From JBPRGG01 sp051418075 (GTDB lineage: Bacteria > Bacteroidota > Bacteroidia > Cytophagales > Cyclobacteriaceae): a stretch of DNA of 64,000 nucleotides. Shown here in pieces: positions 16,566-26,288 of the stretch. The notes under the pieces were generated by a model. The model was given only the letters and a program-made list of their open reading frames with translations. It was not told where the DNA came from and searched no databases. Positions within the stretch are counted from its first letter, which is position 1; each line of letters begins with the position of its first letter. The translations under genes were made by a program, and so were the position numbers. The stretch lies in assembly GCA_051418075.1 (NCBI GenBank), contig JBPRGG010000183.1:1-64000 (forward strand). Direction: 5' to 3'.

Positions 16566-18230
16566 ATGATGAAAAAAATTTTATTTACAGGTGTCTACGT
16601 GATATGCTGGTTGCTATCTGCTTCCTTACTAGCTCAGCCAGGCAGTAAAATAGATATTGTTCAGGGAGGTGATTATATGGCCGGGGGAATGAAAGACAGT
16701 ATAAGGTATGATAAATTTGTAGGAAATCCACAAAACCGGGTCATTTTCAAACAAAAAACCACAACCATCTATTGCGATTCCGCTTTTTTATTCCGTGCTC
16801 TAAATCGTGTGGAAGCTTATGGCAACGTAAAAGTAGTAGAAAAAGACACTATTACTGTCACCGGACATCGGTTAATTTATGAAGGAAATGTAAAGCTGGC
16901 CCGAATGACAGACAATGTAGTATACAAAGACCCCAGCCTGACCATTGAAACTGATACCATGCAATATGATATGTTGAATAATTTGGCCAGTTATATTCAT
17001 TACGGCACTTTGTGGGATGACCGGAATACCCTGAACAGCGAAATAGGAAACTATCATACTGTCACCAAACTGGCCTCATTTAAAAATGATGTAGTACTGG
17101 AAAACCCTGATAATTTCCTTTATACAGATACATTGCAATATAATACGATTTCAAAAATTGCCTATTTCCGGGGACCAACCACCATCATTTCCCGGGAAGA
17201 CAGTACCATCCTGACTTTTGAAGATGGACAATACCTGACTACAGCTAAACAGTCCCTGTTTGGACGGGGCCGGATCGAAACGGACAGCTATATTTTGTAT
17301 GGTGACACCTTGTTCTTTGATGATCTGAATCAATATTATTCTGCCAAAAGAAATGTACAGTTGGTTTCCAAGGAGGATGACCTGGTCATTTTAGGGGAAG
17401 ATGGAAGATACTGGAAAGCTGAAAAGCGAACTGAGATTACCGGCAATCCGATCCTGAAAAAAAGGCTTAACCTGGACACCCTGTTTATGGCAGCTGATAC
17501 CCTGGTATCTATTGATGATACTGTACAGGCCAATAAACGGGTTTTGGCCTATAATCATGTACGGATCTATAAAGATAACCTGCAGGGAAAAGCTGATTCA
17601 CTGGCCTATTTTGTAGCTGATTCCACCATTAACTTTTACCAGGATCCGGTACTGTGGAACCAGGATAACCAGATTGAGGCAGATTCCATTTTTCTGTTGC
17701 TAAACACCAACGGCATTGACAGGATGTTCATGAATGCCAATGCATTTCTGATCACCGAGGATACGCTTAATAATTATAATCAGATCAAAGGCCGCAGAAT
17801 GGTGGCCAATTTCCTGGAAAACGCACTGGACCGGCTCAATGTCTATGGAAATGGTGAAAGTATCCTATTCGCACTGGATGAAACTGAAACAGTCGTCATC
17901 GGCATGAATAAGATCCTTTGCAGTGATATGATCATCCGGTTTGAGGAAAGTAATTTTTCCAACGCATCGTTTTATACTAAACCAGAGGCTTCTTTTATAC
18001 CACCTCATGAAATTGAGCCGCCAGCCAAACGTTTGAAGGGGTTTAACTGGCGAATAGCAGAAAGGCCGGCCAAAGCCGATATTTTCCTGCCTGCTGAACT
18101 ATACAATGCCAAGATGACAGAAGAAAATGCAACTGATCAGAAGGCTCAAAGCCCGGCTATTCCGGAAAATGTAGGAGCACCTCCTCCGGAAAGACCTGAA
18201 AGACTAAATCCTGAAAACATTCAAAGGTAA
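16566..18230 (+). CDS. OstA/LptA-like periplasmic protein
   Basis: The 554-residue protein has a signal peptide (to about residue 23) followed by repeated beta-strand pairs of the OstA/LptA type. Examples are YCDSAFLFRALNRVEAYGNV, VTGHRLIYEGNVKLARMTDN and TDTLQYNTISKIAYFRGPT. Such beta-jellyroll repeats form the periplasmic bridge for lipopolysaccharide transport. Bacteroidota proteins of this type are much longer than E. coli LptA (about 185), and this one fits. The proline-rich tail (SPAIPENVGAPPPERPERL) is probably disordered. Its stop overlaps the next ATG by one base. Role in LPS export is inferred from family and the neighbouring bamD. Confidence 0.85.
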   Translation: MMKKILFTGVYVICWLLSASLLAQPGSKIDIVQGGDYMAGGMKDSIRYDKFVGNPQNRVIFKQKTTTIYCDSAFLFRALNRVEAYGNVKVVEKDTITVTGHRLIYEGNVKLARMTDNVVYKDPSLTIETDTMQYDMLNNLASYIHYGTLWDDRNTLNSEIGNYHTVTKLASFKNDVVLENPDNFLYTDTLQYNTISKIAYFRGPTTIISREDSTILTFEDGQYLTTAKQSLFGRGRIETDSYILYGDTLFFDDLNQYYSAKRNVQLVSKEDDLVILGEDGRYWKAEKRTEITGNPILKKRLNLDTLFMAADTLVSIDDTVQANKRVLAYNHVRIYKDNLQGKADSLAYFVADSTINFYQDPVLWNQDNQIEADSIFLLLNTNGIDRMFMNANAFLITEDTLNNYNQIKGRRMVANFLENALDRLNVYGNGESILFALDETETVVIGMNKILCSDMIIRFEESNFSNASFYTKPEASFIPPHEIEPPAKRLKGFNWRIAERPAKADIFLPAELYNAKMTEENATDQKAQSPAIPENVGAPPPERPERLNPENIQR

Positions 18231-18604
18231 TGAGAAGTATAATACTTTTTTTGATCTTATGGATGGGCTGTTATGCAGGCAAATCAGCCATCCCGGATAA
18301 TATATTTTCAGCCAATGCTGAGATCATTCCCTGGGTGTATGAAAATCAAGACATCAGGATCAGTCAGTTAAATATCAATAACCAGGAAAATTATAGTACA
18401 TTAAATTACGAAATACGAAAAAAAGACCTAAAAGCTACATTAAAAATATACAATGTGCTGGGTAGGTTGTTAAAAGTGTATGAACTGCCGGAAGATAAAA
18501 AAGTGTTGAAAATAAACAATCAGACTTTCAGCCGGGGGGTATACATTTATTCCGTATATATAGACCAACATGAATTATTCACTAAGAAGCTAACATTCAG
18601 TTAG
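18230..18604 (+). CDS. Small protein with type IX secretion sorting domain and no cargo domain
   Basis: The 124-residue protein has a signal peptide (ILFLILWMGCYAGKSA), a short linker, then a C-terminal beta-domain. That domain reads KATLKIYNVLGRLLKVYELP and FSRGVYIYSVYIDQHELFTK, the pattern of the type A T9SS sorting domain (YNVxGRxV, SxGxYxYxV, KKLxF). Between signal and sorting domain there is room for only about 30 residues, so no secreted cargo is present. The ATG overlaps the OstA-like stop by one base (TAATG), so the two are co-translated. It may be a remnant, or a small surface or periplasmic component in its own right. Confidence 0.7.
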   Translation: MRSIILFLILWMGCYAGKSAIPDNIFSANAEIIPWVYENQDIRISQLNINNQENYSTLNYEIRKKDLKATLKIYNVLGRLLKVYELPEDKKVLKINNQTFSRGVYIYSVYIDQHELFTKKLTFS

Positions 18605-18662
18605 TTATAGTAAAAAAGACATCCTGTTTGAAGGCAGGTTAAAAAGGCTTAATGTAATAAAA

Positions 18663-18693
18663 TTGTTTATTATGAGTTACTAATTTATATTTG
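18663..18693 (+). promoter_or_regulatory. Promoter of bamD
   Basis: TTG at 18663-18665 and TATATTTG at 18686-18693 are separated by exactly 20 bases, an ideal Bacteroidota promoter. The -7 box ends 9 bases before the bamD ATG (18703), so the message would have a leader of only a few bases. Confidence 0.7.
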
Positions 18694-18702
18694 CAGCGCA
18701 AT

Positions 18703-19554
18703 ATGTGGAAAAAAATCAATTTATATATATTACTGGGGTTCGTGGTTGCTTTGCTGGCCGGTTCCTGCAGTGAATTCAGAAAGATTCAGAAGAGTGATGA
18801 CTGGAAAAAGAAGTATGAAGCAGCCTTAAAATACTATGAAGAAGAGGATTATTACCATGCTTCCCTCCTGTTTGAAGAGATATTACCTCTGATCATAGGA
18901 ACTCAGGAAGCTGAAAAAGTACAGTATCTTTTTGCTTATTCCCACTATTATCAGGGTAATCGGCTTCTGAGTGCCCATTATTTTAAAACGTTTTATGATA
19001 CATACAGGCGCAGTCAGTATGCGGAAGAAGCTTTATTCATGTATGCCTATTCCCTGTACCAGGAATCTCCCAAATATAACCTGGACCAAACCAGTACCAG
19101 GGAGGCCATTGATGCTATTCAAAATTTCATTAACCGCTATCCTTTAAGTGAATATAAGGATGAAGCCAACAGCATCATTGACCAATTGCAGCAAAAACTG
19201 GAAAAAAAGGCCTATGAAAAAGCCAAACAATATTATAAGCTTGAAAATTACCGGCTGGATAATTTGAAAGCCGCTATTGTGGCTTTTGATAACTTCCGTC
19301 AGGATTTTCCTGATTCACACTATAATGAAGAAGTAAGTTACCTGATCATAGAAGCGCAGTATAAACTGGCTGAAAGAAGTTATCGCAACAGACAAAAGGA
19401 ACGATACCTGAAAACCAAGGAATATTATGAATATTTTATAGATAACTATACAGACAGTAAATACGTTAAAGAAGCAGAAAAAATATTTGTACAAACATTA
19501 GAAGCTTTAGAAGAATTTAGAAACAATGGAACACAAACAAGCAGAAATAACTAA
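18703..19554 (+). CDS. bamD: Outer membrane protein assembly factor BamD (lipoprotein)
   Basis: BamD is the essential lipoprotein partner of BamA in inserting outer-membrane beta-barrels. From ATG 18703 the protein has a lipoprotein signal (LLGFVVALLAGSC, Cys at about 21). TPR-like helical repeats follow (AALKYYEEEDYYHASLLFEE, AFDNFRQDFPDSHYNEEVSY, YYEYFIDNYTDSKYVKEAEK). The 283-residue length fits BamD. I reject a TTG at 18691 because it lies inside the -7 promoter box. The rpoZ-like gene follows closely. Confidence 0.93.
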   Translation: MWKKINLYILLGFVVALLAGSCSEFRKIQKSDDWKKKYEAALKYYEEEDYYHASLLFEEILPLIIGTQEAEKVQYLFAYSHYYQGNRLLSAHYFKTFYDTYRRSQYAEEALFMYAYSLYQESPKYNLDQTSTREAIDAIQNFINRYPLSEYKDEANSIIDQLQQKLEKKAYEKAKQYYKLENYRLDNLKAAIVAFDNFRQDFPDSHYNEEVSYLIIEAQYKLAERSYRNRQKERYLKTKEYYEYFIDNYTDSKYVKEAEKIFVQTLEALEEFRNNGTQTSRNN

Positions 19555-19573
19555 TAAAAAGCAAGTAAAAAAT

Positions 19574-19882
19574 ATGAATACCAATCCTTCGATAGTTACC
19601 CGGGATGTGGATAAGATTGCAGAACCTACAGAGAATGTATATGAATCAGTAGCTATCATCTCCAAACGAGCCAGGCAAATATCTTCTAAATTAAAGGAAG
19701 AATTGAATTCAAAGCTGGCTGAATTTGCCTCCACCGTGGATAATCTGGAAGAGGTTTTTGAAAACCGGGAGCAGATTGAGATCTCCAAATTCTATGAAAG
19801 GATGCCAAAACCCACCAATATTGCCCTGGAAGAATTTCTGGAAGATAAAATCATGTTCAGGAAACCAGAACAGGAAGACTAA
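19574..19882 (+). CDS. rpoZ: RNA polymerase omega subunit (Bacteroidota type)
   Basis: This 102-residue protein matches the Rpb6/omega family as seen in Bacteroidota: PSIVTRDVDKIAEPTENVYE, SVAIISKRARQISSKLKEEL and the acidic EEVFENREQIEISKFYE segment. Omega stabilises and helps assemble the beta-prime subunit. I take ATG 19574 because family members begin with a similar short lead before the SIxTRD segment. An earlier ATG at 19526 would add 16 polar residues and overlap bamD by 29 bases. It is in the conserved bamD-rpoZ-coaBC order. Confidence 0.88.
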   Translation: MNTNPSIVTRDVDKIAEPTENVYESVAIISKRARQISSKLKEELNSKLAEFASTVDNLEEVFENREQIEISKFYERMPKPTNIALEEFLEDKIMFRKPEQED

Positions 19883-19897
19883 ATATCCATCATTCAC

Positions 19898-21097
19898 ATG
19901 CTCCAGGGAAAAAAAATTTTATTGGGAGTATGTGGGAGTATAGCTGCCTATAAAGCAGCTATTCTCACCAGGTTGCTGATCAAGGAAGGGGCAGAAGTAA
20001 AAATTGTTATGACTTCTGCTGCTACAGAATTTATCACGCCTCTCACACTTTCTACACTATCCAATAACCCGGTCATCAGGGACTTTTTTGATGCAAAAAC
20101 AGGACAGTGGGAAAGCCATGTAGAATTGGGTTTGTGGGCTGACCTTTACCTTATTGCCCCCATAAGCGCCAATTCAATAGCTCACTTTGCCCGGGGTATT
20201 TGCGAAAATATGCTTTCAGCTATCTACCTGTCTGCCCGCTGCCCGGTTATGATAGCTCCGGCCATGGACCTGGATATGTACCAGCATCCCAGTACACAGC
20301 AAAACCTGGCTCAACTGAAATCATATGGAAATATCATATTAGAAACCTCATATGGTGAACTTGCCAGCGGATTGACCGGCTATGGCCGCATGGCCGAACC
20401 GGAAGAAATTGTGCAGTCAATAATTAAATATTTCGACCAGTCTACTCCTCTGGCCGGAAAAAAAGTGTTAATTACTGCCGGGCCTACCCAGGAAGCCATT
20501 GACCCGGTGCGTTTTATTGGTAATCATTCCAGTGGCAAAATGGGATTTGCCCTGGCCCGGGAGGTTGCTGGATTAGGTGCCAGGGTAACCCTGGTAAGTG
20601 GCCCTACCCAACAGGTGATAAATCATCCCCGGGTCGAATTGATCAGGGTGACTTCGGCTGAGGAAATGTACCAGGCATGCCTTAAAACGCACTCTCAGTC
20701 AGATATAGCTATTTTCTCGGCAGCAGTGGCAGATTATGCTCCCGTCCAGGTTTTTGATCAAAAATTAAAAAAGGGCATGTCAAACCTATCCATTGAGCTC
20801 AGGAAAAATGTAGATATTGCTTTTGAATTGGGAAAAAATAAAAAAGCGCATCAATTTCATCTTGGTTTTGCCCTGGAAACCGACAATGAACTGAACAATG
20901 CTTATCAAAAGTTGATTTCAAAAAACTTTGACCTGGTAGCCCTGAATTCGCTGAATGACCCTGGTGCTGGTTTTATCCATGAAACCAATAAAATTACAAT
21001 CATCAATAAAGATAATAAATCAAAGAAATTTGAGTTGAAGAATAAGGAGGCGGTTGCCAGTGATATTGTTAACGCCATTATATCGGAGATCTCATGA
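19898..21097 (+). CDS. coaBC: Bifunctional phosphopantothenoylcysteine synthetase/decarboxylase CoaBC
   Basis: This enzyme joins cysteine to 4'-phosphopantothenate and decarboxylates the product, two steps of coenzyme A synthesis. The N-terminal flavoprotein half (about 1-180) shows GSIAAYKA, ISANSIAHFARG and APAMDLDMYQH of the decarboxylase. The C-terminal half (about 185-399) has ITAGPTQEAIDPVRFIGNHS and SGKMGFALA of the synthetase. Full length at 399 residues. It starts 15 bases after rpoZ and overlaps the next gene by four bases (ATGA), so it is within an operon. Confidence 0.96.
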   Translation: MLQGKKILLGVCGSIAAYKAAILTRLLIKEGAEVKIVMTSAATEFITPLTLSTLSNNPVIRDFFDAKTGQWESHVELGLWADLYLIAPISANSIAHFARGICENMLSAIYLSARCPVMIAPAMDLDMYQHPSTQQNLAQLKSYGNIILETSYGELASGLTGYGRMAEPEEIVQSIIKYFDQSTPLAGKKVLITAGPTQEAIDPVRFIGNHSSGKMGFALAREVAGLGARVTLVSGPTQQVINHPRVELIRVTSAEEMYQACLKTHSQSDIAIFSAAVADYAPVQVFDQKLKKGMSNLSIELRKNVDIAFELGKNKKAHQFHLGFALETDNELNNAYQKLISKNFDLVALNSLNDPGAGFIHETNKITIINKDNKSKKFELKNKEAVASDIVNAIISEIS

Positions 21098-22005
21098 GAA
21101 TATTAATCCTTTTCTTTATACTTTTTGCCATTACCTTAACTTCCCGGGCTCAGGAACTCGATTGTGCTGTCATAGTGAATGCTGACCGGGTGGCTACCAG
21201 TGATCGTACCATTTTCAAGGATATGGAGATCAGCTTTTCCCAATTTCTGAATGATAGAAAATGGACAGATGATGTTTTTAGTCCGGAAGAAAAAATCAGG
21301 TGCCAGATGATTATTGGTATCGATGCCATGCCAAACATAGGTAATTTCACCGCCACTGTCCAGATACAATCTATCAGGCCTGTATTTAATACCAATATGG
21401 AAACCCGTCTGCTGGCCCTCACCCAAAATTATGCCGATGGAGACTGGAATTTTCAATATACCGAATCACAACCACTCGAGTTCAACGAAAATAATTTTAC
21501 CAGTAACCTTACTTCTATTCTGGCCTATTATGCCTATGTGATTATTGGACTGGATTATGATTCTTTTGCTCCTTTGGGAGGCACGCCCTATTTCGAAAAG
21601 GCCATGGTCATAGCTTCCAATGCCCAGCAAAGCCAAAATCCTGGCTGGCAGCAATTTGTAAACCCCCAAAGAAACCGCTACTGGTTGATAGAAAACCTGA
21701 TGAGCCAGCAAATGAGGCCTGTTCGCGAAGGTATCTATGAATATCACCGGATTGGGCTGGATAAGTTTCTTTCCAGCCCGGAGGAAAGTCGAAAAGCAGT
21801 ACTGGAAGTACTCAAAAAATTACAGTCCGTTAATAAAATCAGGCCTAATTCCTTTTTGATCACCTTGTTTTTATATTCTAAATCCAATGAATTGATCAAT
21901 ATCTTTTCCCAGGGAGAACCTGGTATCCGTAACGAGGCTTTTTCTATTCTGCAGGAACTGGATCCCACTAAAACCGATAAATACCAGGCTATTCTCAGCA
22001 ATTAA
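21094..22005 (+). CDS. DUF4835 family secreted protein
   Basis: The 303-residue protein has a signal peptide (ILILFFILFAITLTSRAQE). It then follows the DUF4835 pattern: ELDCAVIVNADRVATSDRTI at the mature N-terminus, FNTNMETRLLALTQNYADGD, and LAYYAYVIIGLDYDSFAPLG. Function is unknown. The gene is habitually found between coaBC and recN in Bacteroidota, as here, and its likely location is the periplasm. Translation is coupled to coaBC through the ATGA overlap. Confidence 0.9.
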   Translation: MRILILFFILFAITLTSRAQELDCAVIVNADRVATSDRTIFKDMEISFSQFLNDRKWTDDVFSPEEKIRCQMIIGIDAMPNIGNFTATVQIQSIRPVFNTNMETRLLALTQNYADGDWNFQYTESQPLEFNENNFTSNLTSILAYYAYVIIGLDYDSFAPLGGTPYFEKAMVIASNAQQSQNPGWQQFVNPQRNRYWLIENLMSQQMRPVREGIYEYHRIGLDKFLSSPEESRKAVLEVLKKLQSVNKIRPNSFLITLFLYSKSNELINIFSQGEPGIRNEAFSILQELDPTKTDKYQAILSN

Positions 22006-22069
22006 AGGATATACTGAAAATATTTCCGCTAAAACATGTACAACTGGTGTATATTTAAAGCCTAATTTA

Positions 22070-22077
22070 TAATTTTG
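22070..22077 (+). promoter_or_regulatory. -7 element of recN
   Basis: TAATTTTG matches TAnnTTTG, 56 bases before the recN ATG in the 128-base gap after the DUF4835 gene. This allows recN separate transcription from the upstream operon. Confidence 0.45.
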
Positions 22078-22133
22078 CTTTCCCGAATGCTGATCAAAGA
22101 TTACAACAGGTCTTTGACCTAAAATAACATGAA

Positions 22134-23786
22134 ATGCTGAAAAATCTGGTAATAAAAAATTATGCGCTGATCCAGCACCTGGAAATGCAGCCTTCAACCA
22201 ACCTGAATATTATTACCGGGGAAACTGGAGCGGGTAAATCCATCATGATTGGGGCAGTGGGCCTGCTATTGGGAAACCGGGCTGACACCAAAGCCCTGTA
22301 TGATGAACAGGAAAAGTGCATTATTGAAGGCACTTTTGAGCTGGATCAATACCACCTGAAACCATTTTTCCAGGAAAAGGACCTGGATTACGATGCAGTC
22401 TCCATACTGCGCCGGGAAATCAGCCCTTCAGGCAAATCCAGGGCTTTTATAAATGACACCCCGGTTACCCTGGATGTGATGAAATCCTTGGGAAGCTACC
22501 TGATGGATGTACATTCCCAACATGATACTTTGCTCCTGGCATCCAACTCCTACCAACTTTCAATTATTGATGGATTTGCTCAAAATCAAGCACCGATCCA
22601 ACAATATCAGGCTGATTATAAAGCTTTCAAATCCTCAGAAAAGGCTTATGAGCAACTCAAACAACAAGCAGATGAATTAAATAAAGAAGCTGATTATAAC
22701 CATTTTTTACTGGAGGAACTGGAAAAAGCCAAGCTACATGCAGGAGAACAGGAAACCCTGGAAGAAGAATTGAAGTTGCTGGAAAATAGTGAGGAAATTA
22801 AGCTCAAGCTTAATCAGGTACTGGACAACCTCAACACTTCCGAATTTGCTGCTTATGCTCACGTCCATGGTTCTGTATCAGCCTTAAATGGAATTGCTTC
22901 ATTTTCTGAAAAATATCAGCATTTGGAGGAACGGCTGGAAAGTTGCATGATAGAGTTGAAGGATATTATCAATGAACTGGAAAAAGAAGAGGAACAGGTG
23001 GAATTTGATCCGGAAAAAATTGCGTATGCCCAGGAAAGACTAAGCCTGATCTATCAGTTACAACAAAAGCACCAGGTACAATCCCTGCAAGCGCTGCTTC
23101 AGATACAGGAAGAACTTTCCCAAAAAGCCCATCAGGTTCTGGATCTGGATGATCAGTTGAATCAGAAAAAAGAGTTTTTGGAGCAAAACAAGGATAAAAT
23201 GCTGGAATCTGCCCAACAACTCAGTCAATCCAGGATCCAGGTATTTGAAAAGTTTTGTCATCAAATTCAATTACTGCTGAAAGAATTGGGTATGCCCGAT
23301 GCCACCCTCCGGATTGAACACCAAGCTACTTCACCTGCCCCCACCGGAATTGATAAAGTTAACCTGCTGTTCAGCGCCAATAAAGGTATAAAAGCTCTGG
23401 AACTTAAAAATGTGGCATCCGGCGGTGAATTTTCCCGGTTAATGTTTTGTGTAAAATATGTGCTGGCCGATAAAACAGCCTTACCAACCATTGTATTTGA
23501 CGAAGTAGATGTCGGTATATCCGGAGAAATTGCCCTGAAAATGGTGAAAATGATGCAGGTAATGGCTCAGAAACACCAGGTGCTGGTAATTACGCATCTT
23601 CCCCAGATAGCCTCCAAAGGAGATACGCATTATTTTGTCTTCAAAGACAACCAGTCGGCCAAAACTGTGAGCAAGATCAGAAAACTTTCTGTTTCAGAAA
23701 GAATTGAGGAAGTGGCCAAGATGATCGGTGGCGAAAATCCTTCAGCCGTAGCTTTTGAAAATGCCAGAGAACTGCTAGATCAGTAA
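22134..23786 (+). CDS. recN: DNA repair protein RecN
   Basis: RecN is an SMC-like ATPase acting in double-strand-break repair. The 550-residue protein has Walker A GETGAGKS at 29-36 and a long coiled coil in the middle (about 150-370, glutamine- and glutamate-rich). The C-terminal ABC half carries the signature VASGGEFSRLMFCVKY and Walker B TIVFDEVDVGISG. Length is normal. Unlike enteric recN I see no LexA-type box; a Bacteroidota -7 element precedes it. Confidence 0.96.
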   Translation: MLKNLVIKNYALIQHLEMQPSTNLNIITGETGAGKSIMIGAVGLLLGNRADTKALYDEQEKCIIEGTFELDQYHLKPFFQEKDLDYDAVSILRREISPSGKSRAFINDTPVTLDVMKSLGSYLMDVHSQHDTLLLASNSYQLSIIDGFAQNQAPIQQYQADYKAFKSSEKAYEQLKQQADELNKEADYNHFLLEELEKAKLHAGEQETLEEELKLLENSEEIKLKLNQVLDNLNTSEFAAYAHVHGSVSALNGIASFSEKYQHLEERLESCMIELKDIINELEKEEEQVEFDPEKIAYAQERLSLIYQLQQKHQVQSLQALLQIQEELSQKAHQVLDLDDQLNQKKEFLEQNKDKMLESAQQLSQSRIQVFEKFCHQIQLLLKELGMPDATLRIEHQATSPAPTGIDKVNLLFSANKGIKALELKNVASGGEFSRLMFCVKYVLADKTALPTIVFDEVDVGISGEIALKMVKMMQVMAQKHQVLVITHLPQIASKGDTHYFVFKDNQSAKTVSKIRKLSVSERIEEVAKMIGGENPSAVAFENARELLDQ

Positions 23787-23804
23787 TTCGTATTGTAAAT
23801 TAAA

Positions 23805-26288
23805 TTAGTTGCCCAAGGATATGATGTTGGTAAAAAGCCGGTAAGCTCCCGGCACACCAGCTGGCAATTGCCTGAACCAGGAATAACCTGAATATACAAA
23901 ATGCCCCTGACCGAATTCAGCGATCAATAATCCTCCGTCTCTGGGATCTTCTCCCGGATCATGACTGGAAAGTATCGGCACAAACCGTTCATCCCATTTA
24001 TTGGGAAAATACAACCCCCTTTCCTGCACCCAAAAGTCAAAGTCCTCGGAAGTGATCTTATTGGGTTGATTCAAAACCTCATGTTGAGGTGCCAGTATTT
24101 TTACCGGAGCATCTTCCACTGCTACCCGGTCCCGGGAAAGTTCCAGGGGATACGGTCCCAGATCATCCAGTACAAGCCGGTGGCTGGTATTGTATTGAAT
24201 GACCAGGGTTCCTCCCTGCTTCACATATTCCATCAGTCTGGGCTGGTAGTACACCAATCTTTCATTGGTATTATAGGCCCGGATACCAGTAATAATAGCA
24301 TCATATTGATCCAGATTACCATTAAGAAAATCCTGATCCTGTAAAATATTGATCTTATATCCAATCTGCTCCAGATTTTCCGGGATAGCATCACCTGCAC
24401 CGGGAATGTAGCCAATCAGATCGCCTTTTTTCTTTAAATCTATTTTCACAACTTTAGCAATGGCCTGTGGGAACCAGGATTGGGTGGGAATATGCTCATA
24501 ATCAATAGTGACCAGAGAATAGCTGAAGGTCTGCCCATTTAACTGAGTTACCGCCTTCAGTTCACCGGAAGAAGATTTTTCGGGGGGTATTAAACTGAAC
24601 ATGAAGTTCTTTTCCTCCCCTTTCAGGGCCAGATCAAACTGAACTTTTTCCGGCTTAACCTGCCAGCCAGGCGGGATTTCCAGCCGGAGTTCTCCTGAAA
24701 TATTACCTTTACCTGCTTTTACCAGCACATTGACTTCTTTGGCCTGGCTGTTGCCAAAAACATATACCGGATTATCTATAATGGTGAATACAGGAGGTGT
24801 CACCTGGAATGGCTTATATATTTCTCCCCGGGCTGGATCGGTTTGTTTGTAAACCAAAGGAACATCATAAGGAAGCTTTTTACCGGCAATTTCCAGATCA
24901 AATTGTACAGTGATCGCCGGTGGATTTTCCGGCATTCCAATCATTTCCTGTTGGTCTACATTAAACATACCCAAAGTGCCTTCTTCCTTTAGCCAATAAG
25001 GTTGGGAGAAGGGCATATCCGTAGGCAGTAAGATATTTTTTTTAAAGTTGACCTTTTGATTATTTTGCAATTGCTGATTGAATAAAGTATCCTGGTCAAA
25101 AAAACATACCTTTTCTAAATTTACAGGAACGGGTGAACGATTGATCATTTCAAAATCCAGTTCCAGGCTGTCTCCATTGGTAGCGGTAGGATCATCAGCA
25201 GTTACTTCCAGGTATAAGCCTAAACATGCCTCAATTATTTGCTTTAGTTCGTTGAGCTTAATTTTTTTCCAGTAGGTGTTGTCTACTTGTTCGATGGCTG
25301 TATAAGTCTTTACCAGTAATGGAACTACAGCTGATGGATTGAAAGGATCAAATTGGTCCAATGCCTGTTGAACCAGATTATCAACCTGCTCACCTCCAGG
25401 TAGTTGATCCCAGCTGGTATTGATTCCTGCAAATAGGGATTCATTCGGCCTTGCATTTTTTATGGGTTTCAGGTATTCTTCTTCCTGGCCCCGGGTGCCG
25501 GCAGCGCCAAAACCCTGACTACGGTGCTGACTGCGGCTTTCTGCCGCAACTTCTGTGTAGGACCTGCCCAGCAATGGATTGTATTCACCTACATTGATGG
25601 TTAACAAACCAGACTTATCAAAATCACGGCTTCCATAGAACCACCATGAGGTATTCCAGTAAAGCTTTTTAGGGCTCCAGGTATTTGTATATTCTAATTG
25701 TTCTGGGAAAGCTTCAGGGTCTCCGGCTAACTCAAAGGCTTCTTCAGCCAAAATAGCAGAGGCGGTGTGATGTCCATGAGTAGTGCCTGGTTCACTATTA
25801 AATCGGGTGATGATCACATCCGGCTGAAATTTACGAATTACCCAAACCATATCTGACAGCACCTCTTCCCTTTGCCAGATATTAAATGTTTCGTCAGGGT
25901 GTTTGGAATATCCGAAATCATTGGCCCGGCTGAAAAATTGTTTCCCTCCGTCTATCCTTCGGGCAGCCAAAAGCTCCTGGGTACGGATAATCCCCAGTGA
26001 TTCCCTGATTTCCGGTCCAATCAGGTTTTGTCCACCATCTCCCCGGGTCAGGGAAAGGTAGGCTGTATTAAATAATTTTTCTTTGGATAAGTAAGCAATC
26101 AGACGGGTATTTTCGTCATCAGGATGCGCTGCTACATATAATACACTGCCCAGCACCTGAAGTTTCTGCAAAGCCAGCTGAATTTCAGAGGCATTATACC
26201 TTTTGGGAATCTGTGCCTGTACTAATAATATACTCCAAAAAGAAAATAAAAATCCGGCTAAAATTTTTGTCTTCAGTCCACTAAACAT
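23805..26288 (-). CDS. PIG-L family deacetylase with C-terminal amidotransferase-like domain, secreted
   Basis: The 827-residue protein has a signal peptide (to about 25) and a PIG-L/LmbE deacetylase domain at about 45-260. The metal-binding motif is AHPDDE at 54-59 and HGHHTAS at 171-177. Central beta-sandwich segments follow, and a ThuA/glutamine-amidotransferase-like region covers about 640-827 (YDAIITGIRAYNTNERLV, YVKQGGTLVIQYNT). PIG-L enzymes remove acetyl from N-acetylglucosaminyl groups; the substrate of these long secreted Bacteroidota versions is not established. It converges with recN and stands alone. Confidence 0.9.
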   Translation of the reverse strand: MFSGLKTKILAGFLFSFWSILLVQAQIPKRYNASEIQLALQKLQVLGSVLYVAAHPDDENTRLIAYLSKEKLFNTAYLSLTRGDGGQNLIGPEIRESLGIIRTQELLAARRIDGGKQFFSRANDFGYSKHPDETFNIWQREEVLSDMVWVIRKFQPDVIITRFNSEPGTTHGHHTASAILAEEAFELAGDPEAFPEQLEYTNTWSPKKLYWNTSWWFYGSRDFDKSGLLTINVGEYNPLLGRSYTEVAAESRSQHRSQGFGAAGTRGQEEEYLKPIKNARPNESLFAGINTSWDQLPGGEQVDNLVQQALDQFDPFNPSAVVPLLVKTYTAIEQVDNTYWKKIKLNELKQIIEACLGLYLEVTADDPTATNGDSLELDFEMINRSPVPVNLEKVCFFDQDTLFNQQLQNNQKVNFKKNILLPTDMPFSQPYWLKEEGTLGMFNVDQQEMIGMPENPPAITVQFDLEIAGKKLPYDVPLVYKQTDPARGEIYKPFQVTPPVFTIIDNPVYVFGNSQAKEVNVLVKAGKGNISGELRLEIPPGWQVKPEKVQFDLALKGEEKNFMFSLIPPEKSSSGELKAVTQLNGQTFSYSLVTIDYEHIPTQSWFPQAIAKVVKIDLKKKGDLIGYIPGAGDAIPENLEQIGYKINILQDQDFLNGNLDQYDAIITGIRAYNTNERLVYYQPRLMEYVKQGGTLVIQYNTSHRLVLDDLGPYPLELSRDRVAVEDAPVKILAPQHEVLNQPNKITSEDFDFWVQERGLYFPNKWDERFVPILSSHDPGEDPRDGGLLIAEFGQGHFVYSGYSWFRQLPAGVPGAYRLFTNIISLGN

